From assembly GCA_024138015.1 (NCBI GenBank), contig JAMXBB010000011.1:24997887-25061886 (forward strand): DNA of 64,000 nt. The letters are read 5' to 3'. Both the position numbers and the translations under genes were made by a program. The DNA comes from Lumnitzera littorea (taxonomy: Eukaryota > Streptophyta > Magnoliopsida > Myrtales > Combretaceae). Below are positions 1 through 12,807 of this stretch, piece by piece. A model generated the notes under the pieces. It was given only the letters and a program-made list of their open reading frames with translations. It was not told the origin of the DNA and searched no databases. The first letter of the stretch is position 1. Each line of letters starts with the position of its first letter.

Positions 1-33
<33 letters not shown>
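1..33. repeat. (TA)n microsatellite at window edge
   Basis: The first 33 bases are an uninterrupted TA dinucleotide run that is cut by the window edge, so its full length is unknown. Confidence 0.95.
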
Positions 34-36
<3 letters not shown>

Positions 37-589
37 CTTTTACTTCCTTCAACTTGTGATGTATTTGTTGATTCTTGTAAATCCTTTGAAATTTCTCAAG
101 ACTTGATTTGCAATATATAAATAGATTGAATTAGTGATCAAAATATTATACAAATTAGAATTTTTTAATTATAAGTATAAATTTATTAATTAATAATTAC
201 ATGTGTAACTACTTTTCCTATATTTGATGGTGCTGAAAGTGCTAAATTGATAGCGATAGGCGAGGTGACGATAGATAATGATGATACAGTCATCTCTAGT
301 GTTAGCAATACAAATGATGGTGCATCGTCTATAATACGATCCATTGGAGCCTATGTCGGTGAATCTACTATCAAAGGATCAACCATTGAAGGATTAGCAC
401 CTAGAGCATCAATAATAGGTAGATTTGCTACTGTAGAATCGTTTGTAGGAAGATTAGCAACAGGAGCATCAATAGCAAGAGTGTTAGTAACAAGTGGATC
501 AGCAACATCATTAGTTAAAGCTTATATATCCATATCTACTATAGGACTTAGAGATTTGTCCTATAATCATCGCTGTTGATCTCGAGCTC

Positions 590-2273
590 GACCTTATCTT
601 CGTCCTTATCCTCTCTATCTGGCTGGTTGGTCCTCGAGCTGCTACTCTTACTGAGTTGGTTTACCTAGCTTGATACCTTCGCATCTCTCCAATGTGTGTC
701 TACTTACAACAGCTAAGACGTAGATGCCCATTCTTTTTGCGTAAAAGTATCAGACTGCATTTTTTTAATGTGATTGTGTTAGTTTATATTACTAAAATAT
801 TGAATTTAAATTATATTTCATTATTCATAGTAAAAAACTTACTAATGTAGCCAAAAGTGCTCCTAATCGATTGATGTATATTTGTGTCACTCCAAAGTAC
901 TAATCAAAGTAGTCGATAGAGACCATACTAGGTAGGGTATCATTATATACGATCTCAACCAGTCTCTACTCTTATCCTACCATTGGGTAACCTATCTTGC
1001 ATTATTTTTAGCCTATTTTTCTTCTAACTTTCCTTACAGATCCATCCTATGTATGTTGTTTGGATCTATATTGCAGTTTTTTTAAGATTCATTGTACTCC
1101 GCCAAATGGTCTCATCACTCTATTTAACTAGTGCATCTCTATGATGTGGAAGCAGATCATGGGGACGCAGGGCAACCATATATCTCTCCCCTTCCATCAT
1201 ATCTCAAGTAGTATATATAATATCTCTAGGATATAAGGTATGCAGCAAATCTACAAAAAATAAATTTATTTCAATATATAAATTGTAGAAAAAATAATTT
1301 GAATAGTATAATTGATAATTAATTCATACCTATATGGGAGTATGACAGTCTAGAGCCTTGTGATATTGAGATAAGACATGAGTTGGAGTCTATCCAATAT
1401 CAAATGTGTAATCCAACTAGTAAGCTAGTATGCTGGGGCAAGTTACGAGTTTATTTGTTCTCTATGGTGCCAAATCAGGGAATTTGTGCCATGCCTACAC
1501 CTAAATCAGTACTATTGTGCCACCTATCTCTATTGCCCCGTCCTTTGTAAGTTGGTATAAGTATTTATACAACTATGCGAGGCAAATTAATCACCAACTC
1601 TAGCTACGTATAGCCTATAAATCCTCTAATAGCAATAAAAACATTAGGTACACATAGCTAGCTGATGTGTTCGAGAGTAAAAGACCTCCAATCAAATGTA
1701 TAATATAGATCTTTGCATGGCGTTGGATCACTATGTCATTCGCATCAGCTAGTGGATGCATCACCAGAAGACTCCTGAGCTAAGACATCCTACCTCTCTA
1801 CCTAACTATCTAATCTATGTTGGGTTTCGCTCCTAGCAAGTGCTCACATAGTCCCAACCAATCCTGTATCATGGTACCTGTCATTGGTTGCCCATTTATG
1901 ACCTCCCTATGAATCATATAGAATGTATGAGTCTTTGGTCATCAATCCTCTACTAATACTGTGATAAGTCCCCAATCCAATTGTATGAATGGCAAGTACG
2001 CGACTCCATGGAATCTAGCTTACTTTAAATAAGTGCCTATCCTCCGTCATGCACATCTCTCATCTCTTAAGGATTCTTTAGTGATGCCTCCTTTCAATGG
2101 CATTTAACTAGGTTATGTTCCTGCAAAATTCTATGATATTAGATTTTACCAAATTATATAATTTGATTGAATAGATGATTGTTTTATACTTTGTACCTCC
2201 CCTCTCCATATAGCCTTAGATCTAATGTGTCCTATCGTATTAGTACCGATCTATCTATTGGTCTTGGATCCAT
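590..2273 (-). pseudogene. Degenerate plant mobile domain (PMD, MAIN-like/transposon-type) gene
   Basis: Reading the minus strand from an ATG at 2273 (MDPRPID...) gives scattered but collinear matches to the plant mobile domain (aminotransferase-like PMD family). They include an N-terminal block with IWRGE, a block FHGVAYLPFIQLDWGLITVL, then NGQPMTGTMIQDWLG, IYIIHLIGGLL, SASYVYLMFLLLLEDL and, near 1190-1120, LICFHIVEMH followed by RVMRPFGGVQ. Two plausible short introns with GT/AG ends lie at 2121-2196 and 755-842. Several in-frame stops, frameshifts and an apparent loss of the usual segment before NGQP show it is dead. PMD proteins are either host MAIN/MAIL-type proteins or passengers of transposons. 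The adjacent MULE transposase on the same strand suggests the transposon form. The 3' limit is uncertain; the plus-strand ORF at 247-579 in the downstream part is probably fortuitous. Confidence 0.75.
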
Positions 2274-2539
2274 TTACATAAGAAAAATGGGTAAATATAT
2301 GTTAGATTTTTTGTAATTTATGTCAAATTTATCAAATTAATTATAAAGTAGAACATCATATATATAATAATGCGACAAACATTTATAAGTTGTATTAACT
2401 TTGTTTTGGGCATGATCATATATCATGCCCTTGTTTTCTACACCTTCTATAATAGTTTTTAATTGGTTTCTCTTTTAGGTCCATCTCATTGTGATATCTA
2501 CTTGTTTTCGATCTTTCTTCTTTTCTAGCTTTTTCATTT

Positions 2540-5423
2540 AGTGGGTATATTTTTGGTATTCTTTCTAGATCTATCCATTTGCGCTGATCTCCTAGAGGCT
2601 AGAAGGCAGTTAGGTAATAAGCAACTAGATTTTCCCAATAATACCATCTCTTATGTGTGGGATCTATTTTCAAATGAGCTATGGCTGCTAATGCATGTGA
2701 GTGGGGTATCTTGTACGTTTACTACTTGTTACAGCTACATCTGTTGTTATTTATGTCAATTTTATGAAAGTAGTCACCTGTCCTTCCATATTTACTCATG
2801 TATGCTCCTCTCTATACCTTAAATATTTTCATTCTCATGTTAAATATTTTTTCTTGATGGCAAGTAGTTGTTCTTCTCCATCTTTCTATCTTTTTGAAAA
2901 CCTATTTGACATAAGATTTTCCTTTACATATAGTCGTAACTGCCTTATCATGCTTATTGTGCCTTTCTTGAAAGTATCCTATATAGTTGTAGAAGATCTT
3001 CAAAATGAGTGCCAACACAAGCAATGACCTTATACCTTTCAATATTACATTTTAGCTTTCACTGAGATTTGTTGTCATTTGATCATACTTGAAACCCCCA
3101 TAATGTAATTGTGTCCATAGCTCACTAAGGATGTTTGGCAAATAGTTTAGAGTAGTTGCATTCTTCTTTTTTATCTCCTCCATGTAGAATTCACATTTGC
3201 TTTCCTATGCTTGGAATATTGCTATAGTTATTAGCTTCTTCAAATAGTAGTTTCTGTACTTTGTGTTGAAGTTGTAGGTAACATATCTTATACATACTCT
3301 CCATTTTGCAGAAGGTGATTGCTATCAAATACTCTCATCTTTCATTACTTTTGTTACACTCTTGTGTTAGTTTGATATAACACATAAGTAGCATTTAGTT
3401 ATAAGGATTACATTAGATAAATAGAACTAGACAGGACAAGTATAGGGAGTATTAGATAGTACAAGCTTATTATACTATGTTTGGTTTGCACAGTACATGA
3501 CATAAAATTTATATTAAAAATTAATTGTTTATAATATAAAATAAACAATTTTTTGTACCATTTAATAAAAATAATATAAATTAACTCAATTTTATAACAT
3601 TGAGGGGTATTTTTAAGAATGTAAAATATTTTTATTTTTTTGTTTAGTGAATTTCATTTCTGTACCATGGTATAAATGAGACAAATTTTGGGTATTTTGT
3701 CTAGTTCATTAGTTCAATTTTTGTCTAATCACCAAACAAATATGGGAATTTTTTTTTGTTTAGTTCAGTACCACAAAAATTATGCAACCAAACATTACCA
3801 TAAGATGAGATCATCATCGTGATCCATGGAGGCACTTCTTCAACTTCTTCATGAACTATTTTCAACTTTTACTTGATTCCTTATCAACTAGTGCAAATGT
3901 TAAGGAGAGTATGTGATTTGCACCATCCACATTACATGCAATCAGCAAGCTATATGGATATTTCTTATACAAAAAATGTACCATCTATACTTATAACTGG
4001 CTTGTAGTGTTTTAATGCTTCTATACTTAGCCCAAGTGCCTAAAACAATCTTCTAAATACCACATCTGTTTCCTTCTTGGTTGATAGAAATTTCCATGCA
4101 ACACATGTTCCTGGATTGGTTCTCTGGATCGCATTCATCAATTTTAACAGTTCATTATATGATTCACCCCAATCTCTATATGCTTTCTCAATTGCTATTA
4201 TTTCCACCCCCCACCTAGACTTTCTCTCTGAAATTATAGAACTATATGCGTCTTCTATTTATTGTTTGAGTGTAGTGATCTTTAAATTTAGATCATTCTT
4301 GATTTAGCCTAGAAAAAACTGGCTCATGAATGTTTGGTTGAGCTGTGGATGATCATTTTTGAATGCTCTTCTAGTACAAGTGTGTAGGCCTTCAACAATT
4401 GTAATTACAAAATCAATATCCTAACATTTTTGGATCCACAACATGTATTCTTCTCTTTCACAAACAATGTTCCACACCTTCTTATTTAATTCAGTCAATA
4501 GCAAGTTGTAATGATTCTTTATATGCCACATTTTCAACACATAAATCAAGTTTAACTTGTTCTTAAATCTCATCTCTTTCTTTAGCTTATTTCTTACCTA
4601 CAGGTCTTCGTCATGGAGGAAATTCTCCTCATATGATATATATCCATCACTTACATCCATCCTACTAAGGAATGAAATGCGATCCTGGAACGATAATGTA
4701 CCGGTCTGTTGTTTTGTTGGACAATTAGGCACTATTGTCCATGCTTAAACGTTTTGTGGTGAATCTGGACACTCATCTTCTTCTTCAGATGTGTCCATCT
4801 CAATATCCTTTTCTTAATCATTATCTAAATCCACTTCATGTATCAATTCATCTTCTGTATCACTATCTTTAATTGCCCCTTCCATCTCCTTATCAAGATC
4901 GTCATTGATAGGTAGATTATCTTCATTCTGTATGTAGAAATCACTTATTGTTTCAATGTTTTCTGAGACATTTATTGGTTGTCTTTGACTTCAATGAAAT
5001 CACTATCTTTGAGTGCCCTTTGTACTTGTGGTGGTTAAGGTGTATTTGTTTGAACCATTATTGGTTGCTCTTAAGGCATGAGAGCTTGATCTTTGACTTC
5101 GATTAAGAGGTGCTGAAGGCATGTCATTCCAAATGCCTTAGCTATATCTATAAGGGCCTCATCATCTTTGTCGTTACTAATGTCTTTTAGTAAGAATTCT
5201 TTTAATTCATTTCCATATATAAATGTTTGTTTGTGATATATTGTATATTTCTTATATTTTGATCTACTTGTAGCAACTTAGATATCTTAACTAAGAGCCT
5301 TGAGTAATCAACATCTACCTTTACTTTCATATTCTTAGGCGGCTCCCTATCATAATATGGTCCTTCTGGATTCATTAATATCTTGCCATTTGCAAAAATT
5401 AAGAGCTTGACATAATCTGCCAT
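2540..5423 (-). pseudogene. Degenerate MULE (MuDR-like) transposase
   Basis: The minus strand starts with MADYVKLLIFANGKILMNPE at 5423, the typical beginning of one class of plant Mutator-like transposases. An acidic linker follows at about 4900-4750. Next come blocks of the MULE domain: WGESYNELLKLMNAIQ and NPGT (about 4200-4110), then VISIDGTFF at about 4000 with the first catalytic Asp. After a MITE insertion come the segment with MTTNLSES and GIRSLL (about 3060-3010) and, at about 2720-2660, a SWIM-like zinc finger reading CSCNK...HSHALAAIAHLKI. The last block ends near 2545. The frame is broken by many stops and shifts and by the 324 bp insertion, so it is non-functional. I did not find the long terminal inverted repeats expected of a MULE. 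Confidence 0.8.
3475..3798. mobile_element. MITE-like insertion in the MULE transposase
   Basis: The segment is flanked by near-perfect terminal inverted repeats: ATGTTTGGTTTGCA at the left and TGCAACCAAACATTACC at the right (its complement reads GGTAATGTTTGGTTGCA). It is AT-rich, has no coding capacity and interrupts the minus-strand MULE transposase between two domain blocks. This is the size and form of a non-autonomous DNA transposon. I could not fix the target-site duplication, so the superfamily is open. Confidence 0.65.
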
Positions 5424-8400
5424 TTTCACTATTATTGACACCAACAACAATTGTCTTAACAAAAAATGGCATAACAAAAATGTTCTATATTTGATAATAG
5501 GAGGAACATTGCAATATTTAGTATACTATTCTCTTTGGTTATGTTGATATAGCAACCATCATAACCAACATTACAATGTTATGTTGTATTTGCTAATTTA
5601 ACCAAAGGTATAACATGTTATATCTTAGAATGTTATACGTATACATTAACTTTGCAATGTAACTATAATGGACATAGGTAGCCACTATATGCATGTGGCA
5701 GGAGTGGATGATAAAAACTGAATTTTAAGCATATACACATGATTTGATGTTTAAATCTACTATAGATTTACAAATCTATAATAGATCAAGTTTAAATTGG
5801 GTATTTCCGATGATGATCCTAGAAGCGTTTTGTTTTATGAAATAGAAAATTAAATGATGGAGGTTTGAGTTATAATGCAATTGCAATAGGGTTTAGTTAG
5901 GATTGTTTTATTTCTTCTAATGATAGTATGCTGCATTGTTGGGGAGAATTTACTAGGTATCTACTAATAGGACAACTTATTATACTAGCTTTAGGAGAGG
6001 ATAAAGGTTGTGCTTTATAGACCATAAGAAGAGTAGTTTGCTGGGGAAAAAATAATTTTAGTTTGCCTGAAGGTTTGAGTGATGAATACTTTGTATCAAT
6101 TGAGGCAAAACGCAATATTGAAGTTACATTTTTATGTGCCTTCCACAATGTTATATGTGACATTGATTCTAAGCATATTACACTAGTAACATTTGATTGT
6201 TTCTTTGTAGACTAAATAACAAGTCATGTAGCTAAGAGGCCTAAAAACAATGCTTAAGAAGTGTATTTGGACTTTGAGCATAATGTCAAGCCTGCACCTG
6301 TGATTACTAAGTAGGTTACATCATCTCTTGTTGAGTGAGCTCCTTGTTATTATTGCATTTTGATAAGAGGAGTAAGGTCTTAATGTATATATAGATGGTA
6401 TTATCAATAGAAGTTCATATTCTGCATGTGGCTGCTACTTATGGTTAATTTAGCCATAGCATATTTAGCCAATTTGTTAAACTTTCTAGTTACTAAACGT
6501 AGTGCTCTCACTACAGCAAATATACCATTGGTATTTTAAAATGTACATAAAAGTGAATACAACTCCTTAGCTTAGCAAGATAACAAACATATAGAGGAAA
6601 TAGAATAAAATTGTACTAAGTACTATATAAGGAAGAACGAAGCATGGAGAAAACAATTTACAAAGTGGTCTCTCTAGCTTGATATAGAAGTATGTGGAAG
6701 AGTATACAATTATTAGGCTAATTTCTTCTAGACCATAGTATGAGACAAGCATAAGAGACCAAGAAAATCCTTAAGCAAAAACAAAAACTACCTATTGTGA
6801 AGCTATTGTAGATGAGGCATCAAATCATTCTATTTAGTCTTATTAGTTTGTAGTTAGGAAAAAAAATTAATTAATAAGTTGTATATGCTTATTAACTGTA
6901 GATGGAACTTTCTAAGTTCCAGAACAATTGAGAGGGAAACAAACACAAGTGGCATAATTAAAAATATGTCCAAACATATGCAATACAAGTGCAAATTTTT
7001 TGGATGGGATTTAATTTGCATGATGCAAAATAAAAGTAACCACACTTGCCTTATAGTATAGTATTTTCCATAATACCAAGATCCTTTGTAATGTATTGAA
7101 GTGAATTGTTTATCGCCCTACATTATATGAAATAATCAAAACTTCGTTATTCACATGCCCAACATCAGTAATTAAACTACCTACTATTATCTTAATTAAT
7201 ACAGTTCATACATTTTCTTAAACTACCTACTCTTATGTTAAATATAACAACCTCAAATAGAAAAGCAAGCAACTCTATATTTAATTGAACTCTTACAATA
7301 CACGACTCTCATTGAGCCAAATGCTAGTTTACTTAGTCTAACTAATAGCTCGCTATTCTCACCCCCTTAATGCTCTGAATCCCTTCATACTTGCTGTTAG
7401 TTCTCTTAGTTATTTACTCCTAAAGATTGGATGCTTACCTTGTTCTTAGGACTTATAAGTTTGTAGTTCTAATCTACTCTCGAATTCATCTTCTTTTTAA
7501 CATTTGTAGGAATGACACCTCTCACTAGAATGACTTACTATTTGCATATTTTGGTAGCACTTAGCTACTGTATTTAATTACTAACATTGAACTTAGGATT
7601 AGGAAGTTGATGGTTTTATATGAAAGTATTGCCTCTCCGTGATGCTGGAATAAATAACAAGAGAGGTGCATTAAGCCGTCTATAAGTGCAACTAACAACG
7701 ATTACATGCATTTGCTGACAAAGAATATGAGAATGACATTAACATAAGCATGAGAGCTTAGACTCGATGGAAATAATCTTCTAACATCATTGTCCAAACA
7801 TGGCCCAAAAAAATATCATGGTTTGTGAGTGCTTTAGTGAAATTTGATGACTTACTTGATATAGAACAACCTCAATACCATGTTTAGTAATAAAAGATTG
7901 AAGAAGCTTTTTTGACACTTATAACTTAGGTAATTTAAAGATGTTTCATAAAAAAAAAAGAAATAATAATAATGATTATTGTTATCAAGAACAATAAGAG
8001 AAACTAACAAATGGCTATTGTATAAAAGAGAAAGGAAAAATGATGGTTACGTAATGATTCTCTTCATAACTTCTTTGAATTGTAAATAGAGGACTAACTT
8101 TATTCACATCTTTTCTCTTGAAAGTTAAAAAGAAATTGGAATGTGCCAAGGCTAAAAACTTACATAGACTTCACCTTTCGTTGGCAGTAATGTCATTGTT
8201 CTTCCTAAGTACTCTAGTGTCTTGATATGATTAGTACTTCCTAAACAAAAACAAAAGACGTCAATAAATTTATAAGAATTCACATGAAAAGTAGAAAACT
8301 TTATGTTAAGTTTAGCATCAAACATAATCTCAAATTAATTCAAATGAATATAGAAAAAACTCAGCAAATACAAGACAAGACTACTCTATACGCAAAGGCT

Positions 8401-9360
8401 TTTGCATTGATATTGAAATAGAAAACCAATACAAGCTTAAGCATACTGTTTATATTGTTTCCATTTCCTAGTTGTCCTATTTCGATTGCTATATCCATTT
8501 CTTTACCATGTACTATGCTTAACCCTACCTCTTAATGTTTTAATCAACACTTACCTCCACCTACTCAAGTTAGAACTTTCACTTCCATACGAGTTTTAAT
8601 GTGATCTATGCAATAAGTTAAGCCATGGGTATGTCAATGTAGCCTGTGTAAGTTTGATACGCATCTCAGTTGTGCGATACTTAATCAGAGAGAAGGATCT
8701 TATCAGCATTCTAAGTTATCACCTACAGTAAATATAGTACTACAATCCTTGTGTCTTTCCAAGGCATCAGATACAAAACGTAGCAATGATTTTAACATTA
8801 ACATAAGTAAAGAATTACAAAATATGGCAAAGGGTGTTGTTGAGGGCATTGGCTAAAGAAGTACACAAAGAGAGGTAGCTGCATTTATTGAAATAGAGAA
8901 TCTAAGTTTAATTTCAGTTAAAATATGTTCAACACCATCAAACCATCTTTGGATGTAGTACAACCACAAAATGAGGATAAATAGGCTCTTATTTCACTAG
9001 ACCCTGCAACTTCAAGTTACTAATTCAATGATGCATATTTTTCGACTGATTTGGCTACGTATTATTTAACCATTCTAGTTTAAGAGGAATCAATGAATCT
9101 AATAAGTAATAACCTTAGCAAATAGTTTAGGTCACTTAAACTAAGTTTCCTAAACACAACAAATTAAAAATAGTACACTGCCCCCAATCAAAACAAGAAC
9201 AACTTATTGAAATTACTCACTAAGTGCTTCAACCTACGCAATCGGCATCATAAGTGGGATTTGGAAAATAATACTACTTGTGATATCTTTTTTCTTGTTG
9301 TTCTAATTGATAATCGCAAGCACGGATGTTGTGAAGGAATTTGTTTGTGGCATTTCATCA
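5424..9360. other. Unassigned AT-rich intergenic stretch
   Basis: Short ORFs occur (for example 5897-6163 on the minus strand and a 60-63 codon overlapping pair near 6854-7061), but none shows a domain or composition I recognise. The stretch lies between the start of the MULE transposase and the palindrome array at 9.36 kb, so it may contain the untranslated end of the MULE and the body of another transposon. I see no direct proof of either. Confidence 0.5.
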
Positions 9361-9925
9361 AATAATATGTGGCATTAAATGTATATTACATTTAACAAGT
9401 GCGATATAATGTTAGTGATAGATAAATAAATCATATTTACTAAATGTGATACCACCTAAATCACACTTTTTAAATGTAATAGCTTAGTATAAAGTAAATT
9501 GCATTTATCAAATGTGATATAATGTTAGTAGGATCCTATGCAATAATGTGGAAAATTAAATCGTATTTATCTGTATATCGTATTTGATAAATGAGATATA
9601 GTGTTGGTATAAATGACCAAGCCTTTTATCAAATGCAATATATGTCGAACCATGCCTATATTGCATTTGTGATATAGAGTTAGCACAAATGATGAAGTCT
9701 ATATCACATATGTGACATAGTTTAGCAAGATTATATCGCAGTTTGAAAATGCGATATAGTTATGACTTCACTCCTAGCACTATTCAGATAAACCTAGTGA
9801 CAACCCTTTATTACATTTTAAAAATACGATAATTTGGTTAAATCTTTGTTGCATTTTTGAAATGCGATATATTTGTTAATAATGTTGTCGCATTTATAAA
9901 ATGCGATATAACATTGGTAATCTTA
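9361..9925. repeat. Array of short imperfect palindromes, CACTA-like subterminal region
   Basis: About ten variants of a short inverted motif, approximately TATCGCATTT followed by AAATGCGATATA, recur at intervals of roughly 45-65 bases. The best pairs lie near 9737-9762, 9849-9872 and 9889-9908. Motifs occur in both orientations and many form a hairpin with a loop of a few bases. Shortly after, at about 9930-9948, comes a T-tract ending GTGTAA. Multiple short motifs in both orientations next to a terminus ending GTAGTG are typical of the subterminal regions of plant CACTA (En/Spm) transposons. The terminus here is only a partial match and no transposase was recognised. Confidence 0.55.
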
Positions 9926-9949
9926 TAATTTTTTTTGTGTAATTTGTGC

Positions 9950-11480
9950 TTTTGTATTTTTATTTTAAGAATGTTTGTAGACAGGTATTTCACCCATCCT
10001 TTCAAAGTCCTTATATTTTAAAAATGTATTCCTATTTTAAGGGAAAGTTTATAATTTTATTGCAATTCTCTCCTAAGGGTAGAATTGTTTTTAGCGAGTT
10101 ATGAGTTTAAAGGAAAACTTTCTTCACTAAATCCATTCTCTCTCTTGTGTCTTCCATTTTCAAACAAAAGAATTGCACTGTTTTCCTTTCAAATTCTTCC
10201 CTTTCCTTTTTGCTTTCCTCAACCCATACATAATGTTGATAAATGCTCTTTGAAAATCTGTTCAATTTTTTTTTTCTTTTCCCAATAAATATAACAAGAA
10301 GGATTTGGGCTTGAATTATTTCATTGAGAGACTAATGTTTATATCCTTACGTCGGTATACAAAACTTATTTAAAATAAAACGATTGGAATGTTATGAAAT
10401 GGAATTGAATGAAACTAGGAATGATAAATTATTTTTTATATTCAGAACCATCCATAGAATGGAATGGAATGGAATTCATCCTTTTGTTATTAGATATCAT
10501 AATTATATTAAAGATTAAATAAGTAATTTTAAATTAATGATAATTAATAAGGATAGAATGAGAATAAGATGCTTCAAATTAAAAAGTGTCATTGAATTTT
10601 TACCTAAATCCGAAATCGTCGATGTTAAGGAAATACAATACTACCTTTTAAAAATATTCTTAAATATGAAAAGGGGAATCAACATGAAATCAGGATTCGG
10701 TTCTGGATTTATTGACATTAAGCTATACGAGCTTTAGCAAGATCTGCCCAAATTGTTATTATTATATTAACAACGGGTCTATTGGATGGATAGACCCGGC
10801 ATTTGCTATTTTTCTCCCTCGAGTAAGACAGTTGCTGTTGACAACGTCATATCCTCCCTCGATATGATTCTAAACTTGAAATAGCTTCAACTTACGTAGT
10901 TGGTGAATAGAGCACGTGATGGAATTTTATCGAATAAGACGAACGAATTTTGCCCATAAGCTACCGAGGAATTTGCCAGGTTGAATCTGGAATTGTAACT
11001 ACTATGTTAGGTCCTGATGGTAATTAAGACTTGATGGAGTTTGAGCTTTTATCAAACTTTTGTTGACTTCGGATGCTCTTTGATCTTCAATATGAAAGTA
11101 AAAAATTTAAAGAATATTAAAATTTTAAATAGAAATTAGGCCAATCATGGTAGTTCAAATTTGTCTAAGTAATTTTTTTCAAGTGAGTCTTATTAATTAG
11201 ACCTTATGTTAAGTTTGAGTTTTAGTTTTGAAATCACTGTAAACCTCTTTATTATCTCTCAACTTATTCTTATTTGTTTACATCTTACTCTTGGACTCAG
11301 TTGATCGCTTTTTAATTATTTTAAGCATTTATTATAATACAAACTTTAGAATCATTAAATATCATCGTAATAATCTCGCCAATATTATAGTTACTAGTAA
11401 GTGGTGATGGTATGAGAAAGAGGCAAGATTGCTTATGCTTGTACATTATTCTCTATCACTGATATTATCCATTTATTATC
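9950..11480. other. Intergenic, no gene recognised
   Basis: The stretch contains small ORFs (10085-10288 and 10537-10737 on the plus strand) without recognisable domains, a short run of ATGGA repeats near 10455-10480, and a palindromic CACGTG (G-box core) at 10913-10918. The G-box lies about 1.9 kb upstream of the KCS start, too far to assign to it with any certainty. Confidence 0.4.
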
Positions 11481-11483
11481 TTA

Positions 11484-11764
11484 GGACACATTTAGTTTGG
11501 GAATGAACATGCATAGAATTGTTGTCCTTAAGAAGTAATAGTTATTGCTTATATTTTATTCAAGGTCTCATAAATAAATATGAAAATATAGTGAAAAAAA
11601 AAAGATTAGTTATTCTCTTGATTGTATAAATGAATTGTAATTCCTTATATTGTGTGAATAGTAATTCTGTAAAATAATTATTCAGCTAATTAAATGTAAA
11701 AATAGGTCTATAATCAAGAAATAGTAATTTTACTTTATTCTTACGGAGTTAAATAAACGTGCCA
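11484..11764. mobile_element. Probable Harbinger-like MITE
   Basis: A segment of about 280 bases begins GGACACATTTAGTTTGG and ends with a sequence whose complement reads GGCACGTTTATTTAACT, so the ends form an imperfect terminal inverted repeat. TTA lies immediately before the left end and one base past the right end, as expected for a PIF/Harbinger-type target-site duplication. The interior is AT-rich and non-coding. The match of the ends is partial, so this is a moderate call. Confidence 0.45.
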
Positions 11765-12227
11765 TTAGTTTTCGTTATCATTTATTTAAATTATAACCTT
11801 TTAAAAATAGTGTTATCCATGAAATAAATATACACCCTAAATGAAATTTCTTTGCCCCAGAATCCATGACAATCGGAAACACGAAGAATTAGATGAATGG
11901 CATGGCATTTGCCTTGCCAAACCAGTTTCTATAGCAGTTCAAACTCAAATTATTCAAGAAACTTTTCCTTGACATCGATATGATTTTGCCTAATCGCATT
12001 TTACACCACAATCTACCACGTTTAGCATAAAGAAAAGAGCAACAAACGTGTTACTTCCTATGTTTTATGTTTTGCTCGGTACTAAGAAACCAAACATGAA
12101 CACCCAAATCAAACTTCCTAGTTGCCTCTTGTGTCTTTGTATCCTTTCCTTGGCAATGTTAATTCGTGCAAGGAAACGCTTTGGAACTTCCGCACCATTA
12201 CCTCCAAATAAGAAATTCAACAAAACA

Positions 12228-12421
12228 CTCTCTCTCTCTCTCTCTCTCGTTGTAACCTTTGACGACTCGAAAATCACACTATTCCTTTCTCTCTCAATTT
12301 TATCTCACCAAACCACGACTCAAAATCGCGAACTGACAAGAGCACCCTTCTTTGTGTTTTTTACAAACCCCTCTCTCTCTCTCTCTCTGTCATCACCAAC
12401 AAATACCGTATAAAACACAAC

Positions 12422-12457
<36 letters not shown>

Positions 12458-12458
12458 G
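12228..12458. promoter_or_regulatory. CT/GA-repeat block upstream of KCS
   Basis: Three dinucleotide tracts lie close together: CT at 12228-12248, CT at 12370-12389 and GA at 12422-12458, with further CT runs near 12504-12532. Such GAGA/CT tracts are common in plant core promoters and leaders and can bind BPC/GAGA-binding proteins. The second CT tract and the GA tract are complementary and only 32 bases apart, so they could pair. A weaker TATA-like GTATAAAAC lies at 12408-12416 between them. Whether the block is promoter or transcribed leader depends on the true start of transcription. Confidence 0.6.
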
Positions 12459-12690
12459 AACACGTTAATTACACCATAAAACATACAGAGACTCAGAATC
12501 CGTCTCTCTCTCTGTAGTCTGTCTCTCCATCTTCCTTCAGCAAAACGCCCCCTTTATTTGTTCAAATACCAGTCTGGGTCGTTGCTAGCAGTTGTATCCA
12601 CCATTGATTTCCCCACCCAACTCAAACTCCCTCCCTCCCTCTCTCACATACCCGTTTCATCCAAATTTCCTGATTCATCTTCTCCATTCC

Positions 12691-12698
12691 TATATAAA
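12691..12698 (+). promoter_or_regulatory. TATA box of the KCS gene
   Basis: TATATAAA stands 110 bases before the KCS start codon, preceded by pyrimidine-rich sequence. With a start of transcription about 30 bases downstream, the leader would be roughly 80-90 nt. This supports ATG 12808 over the in-frame ATG at 12592, which lies upstream of this box. The weaker TATA-like site at 12408-12416 is an alternative. Confidence 0.6.
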
Positions 12699-12807
12699 CA
12701 GTACAATACGAAACAAACCCTTCATAGCCCATTACTCAAACCCACGAAAGATTAGAACTTTTCCATCAAATCCAATCTTGACCCGAACCCATTTCCCACT
12801 ACCCACC

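Noticed and set aside
247..579. 110-codon plus-strand ORF rich in Ser, Ile and Ala
   Set aside because: It lies antisense and downstream of the decayed PMD gene, has a repetitive composition, and shows no recognisable domain; probably fortuitous.
12592..12807. In-frame N-terminal extension of the KCS protein (72 codons)
   Set aside because: The extension has no family similarity, contains pyrimidine-rich leader sequence and a TATA box at 12691, and ATG 12808 gives the normal family length.
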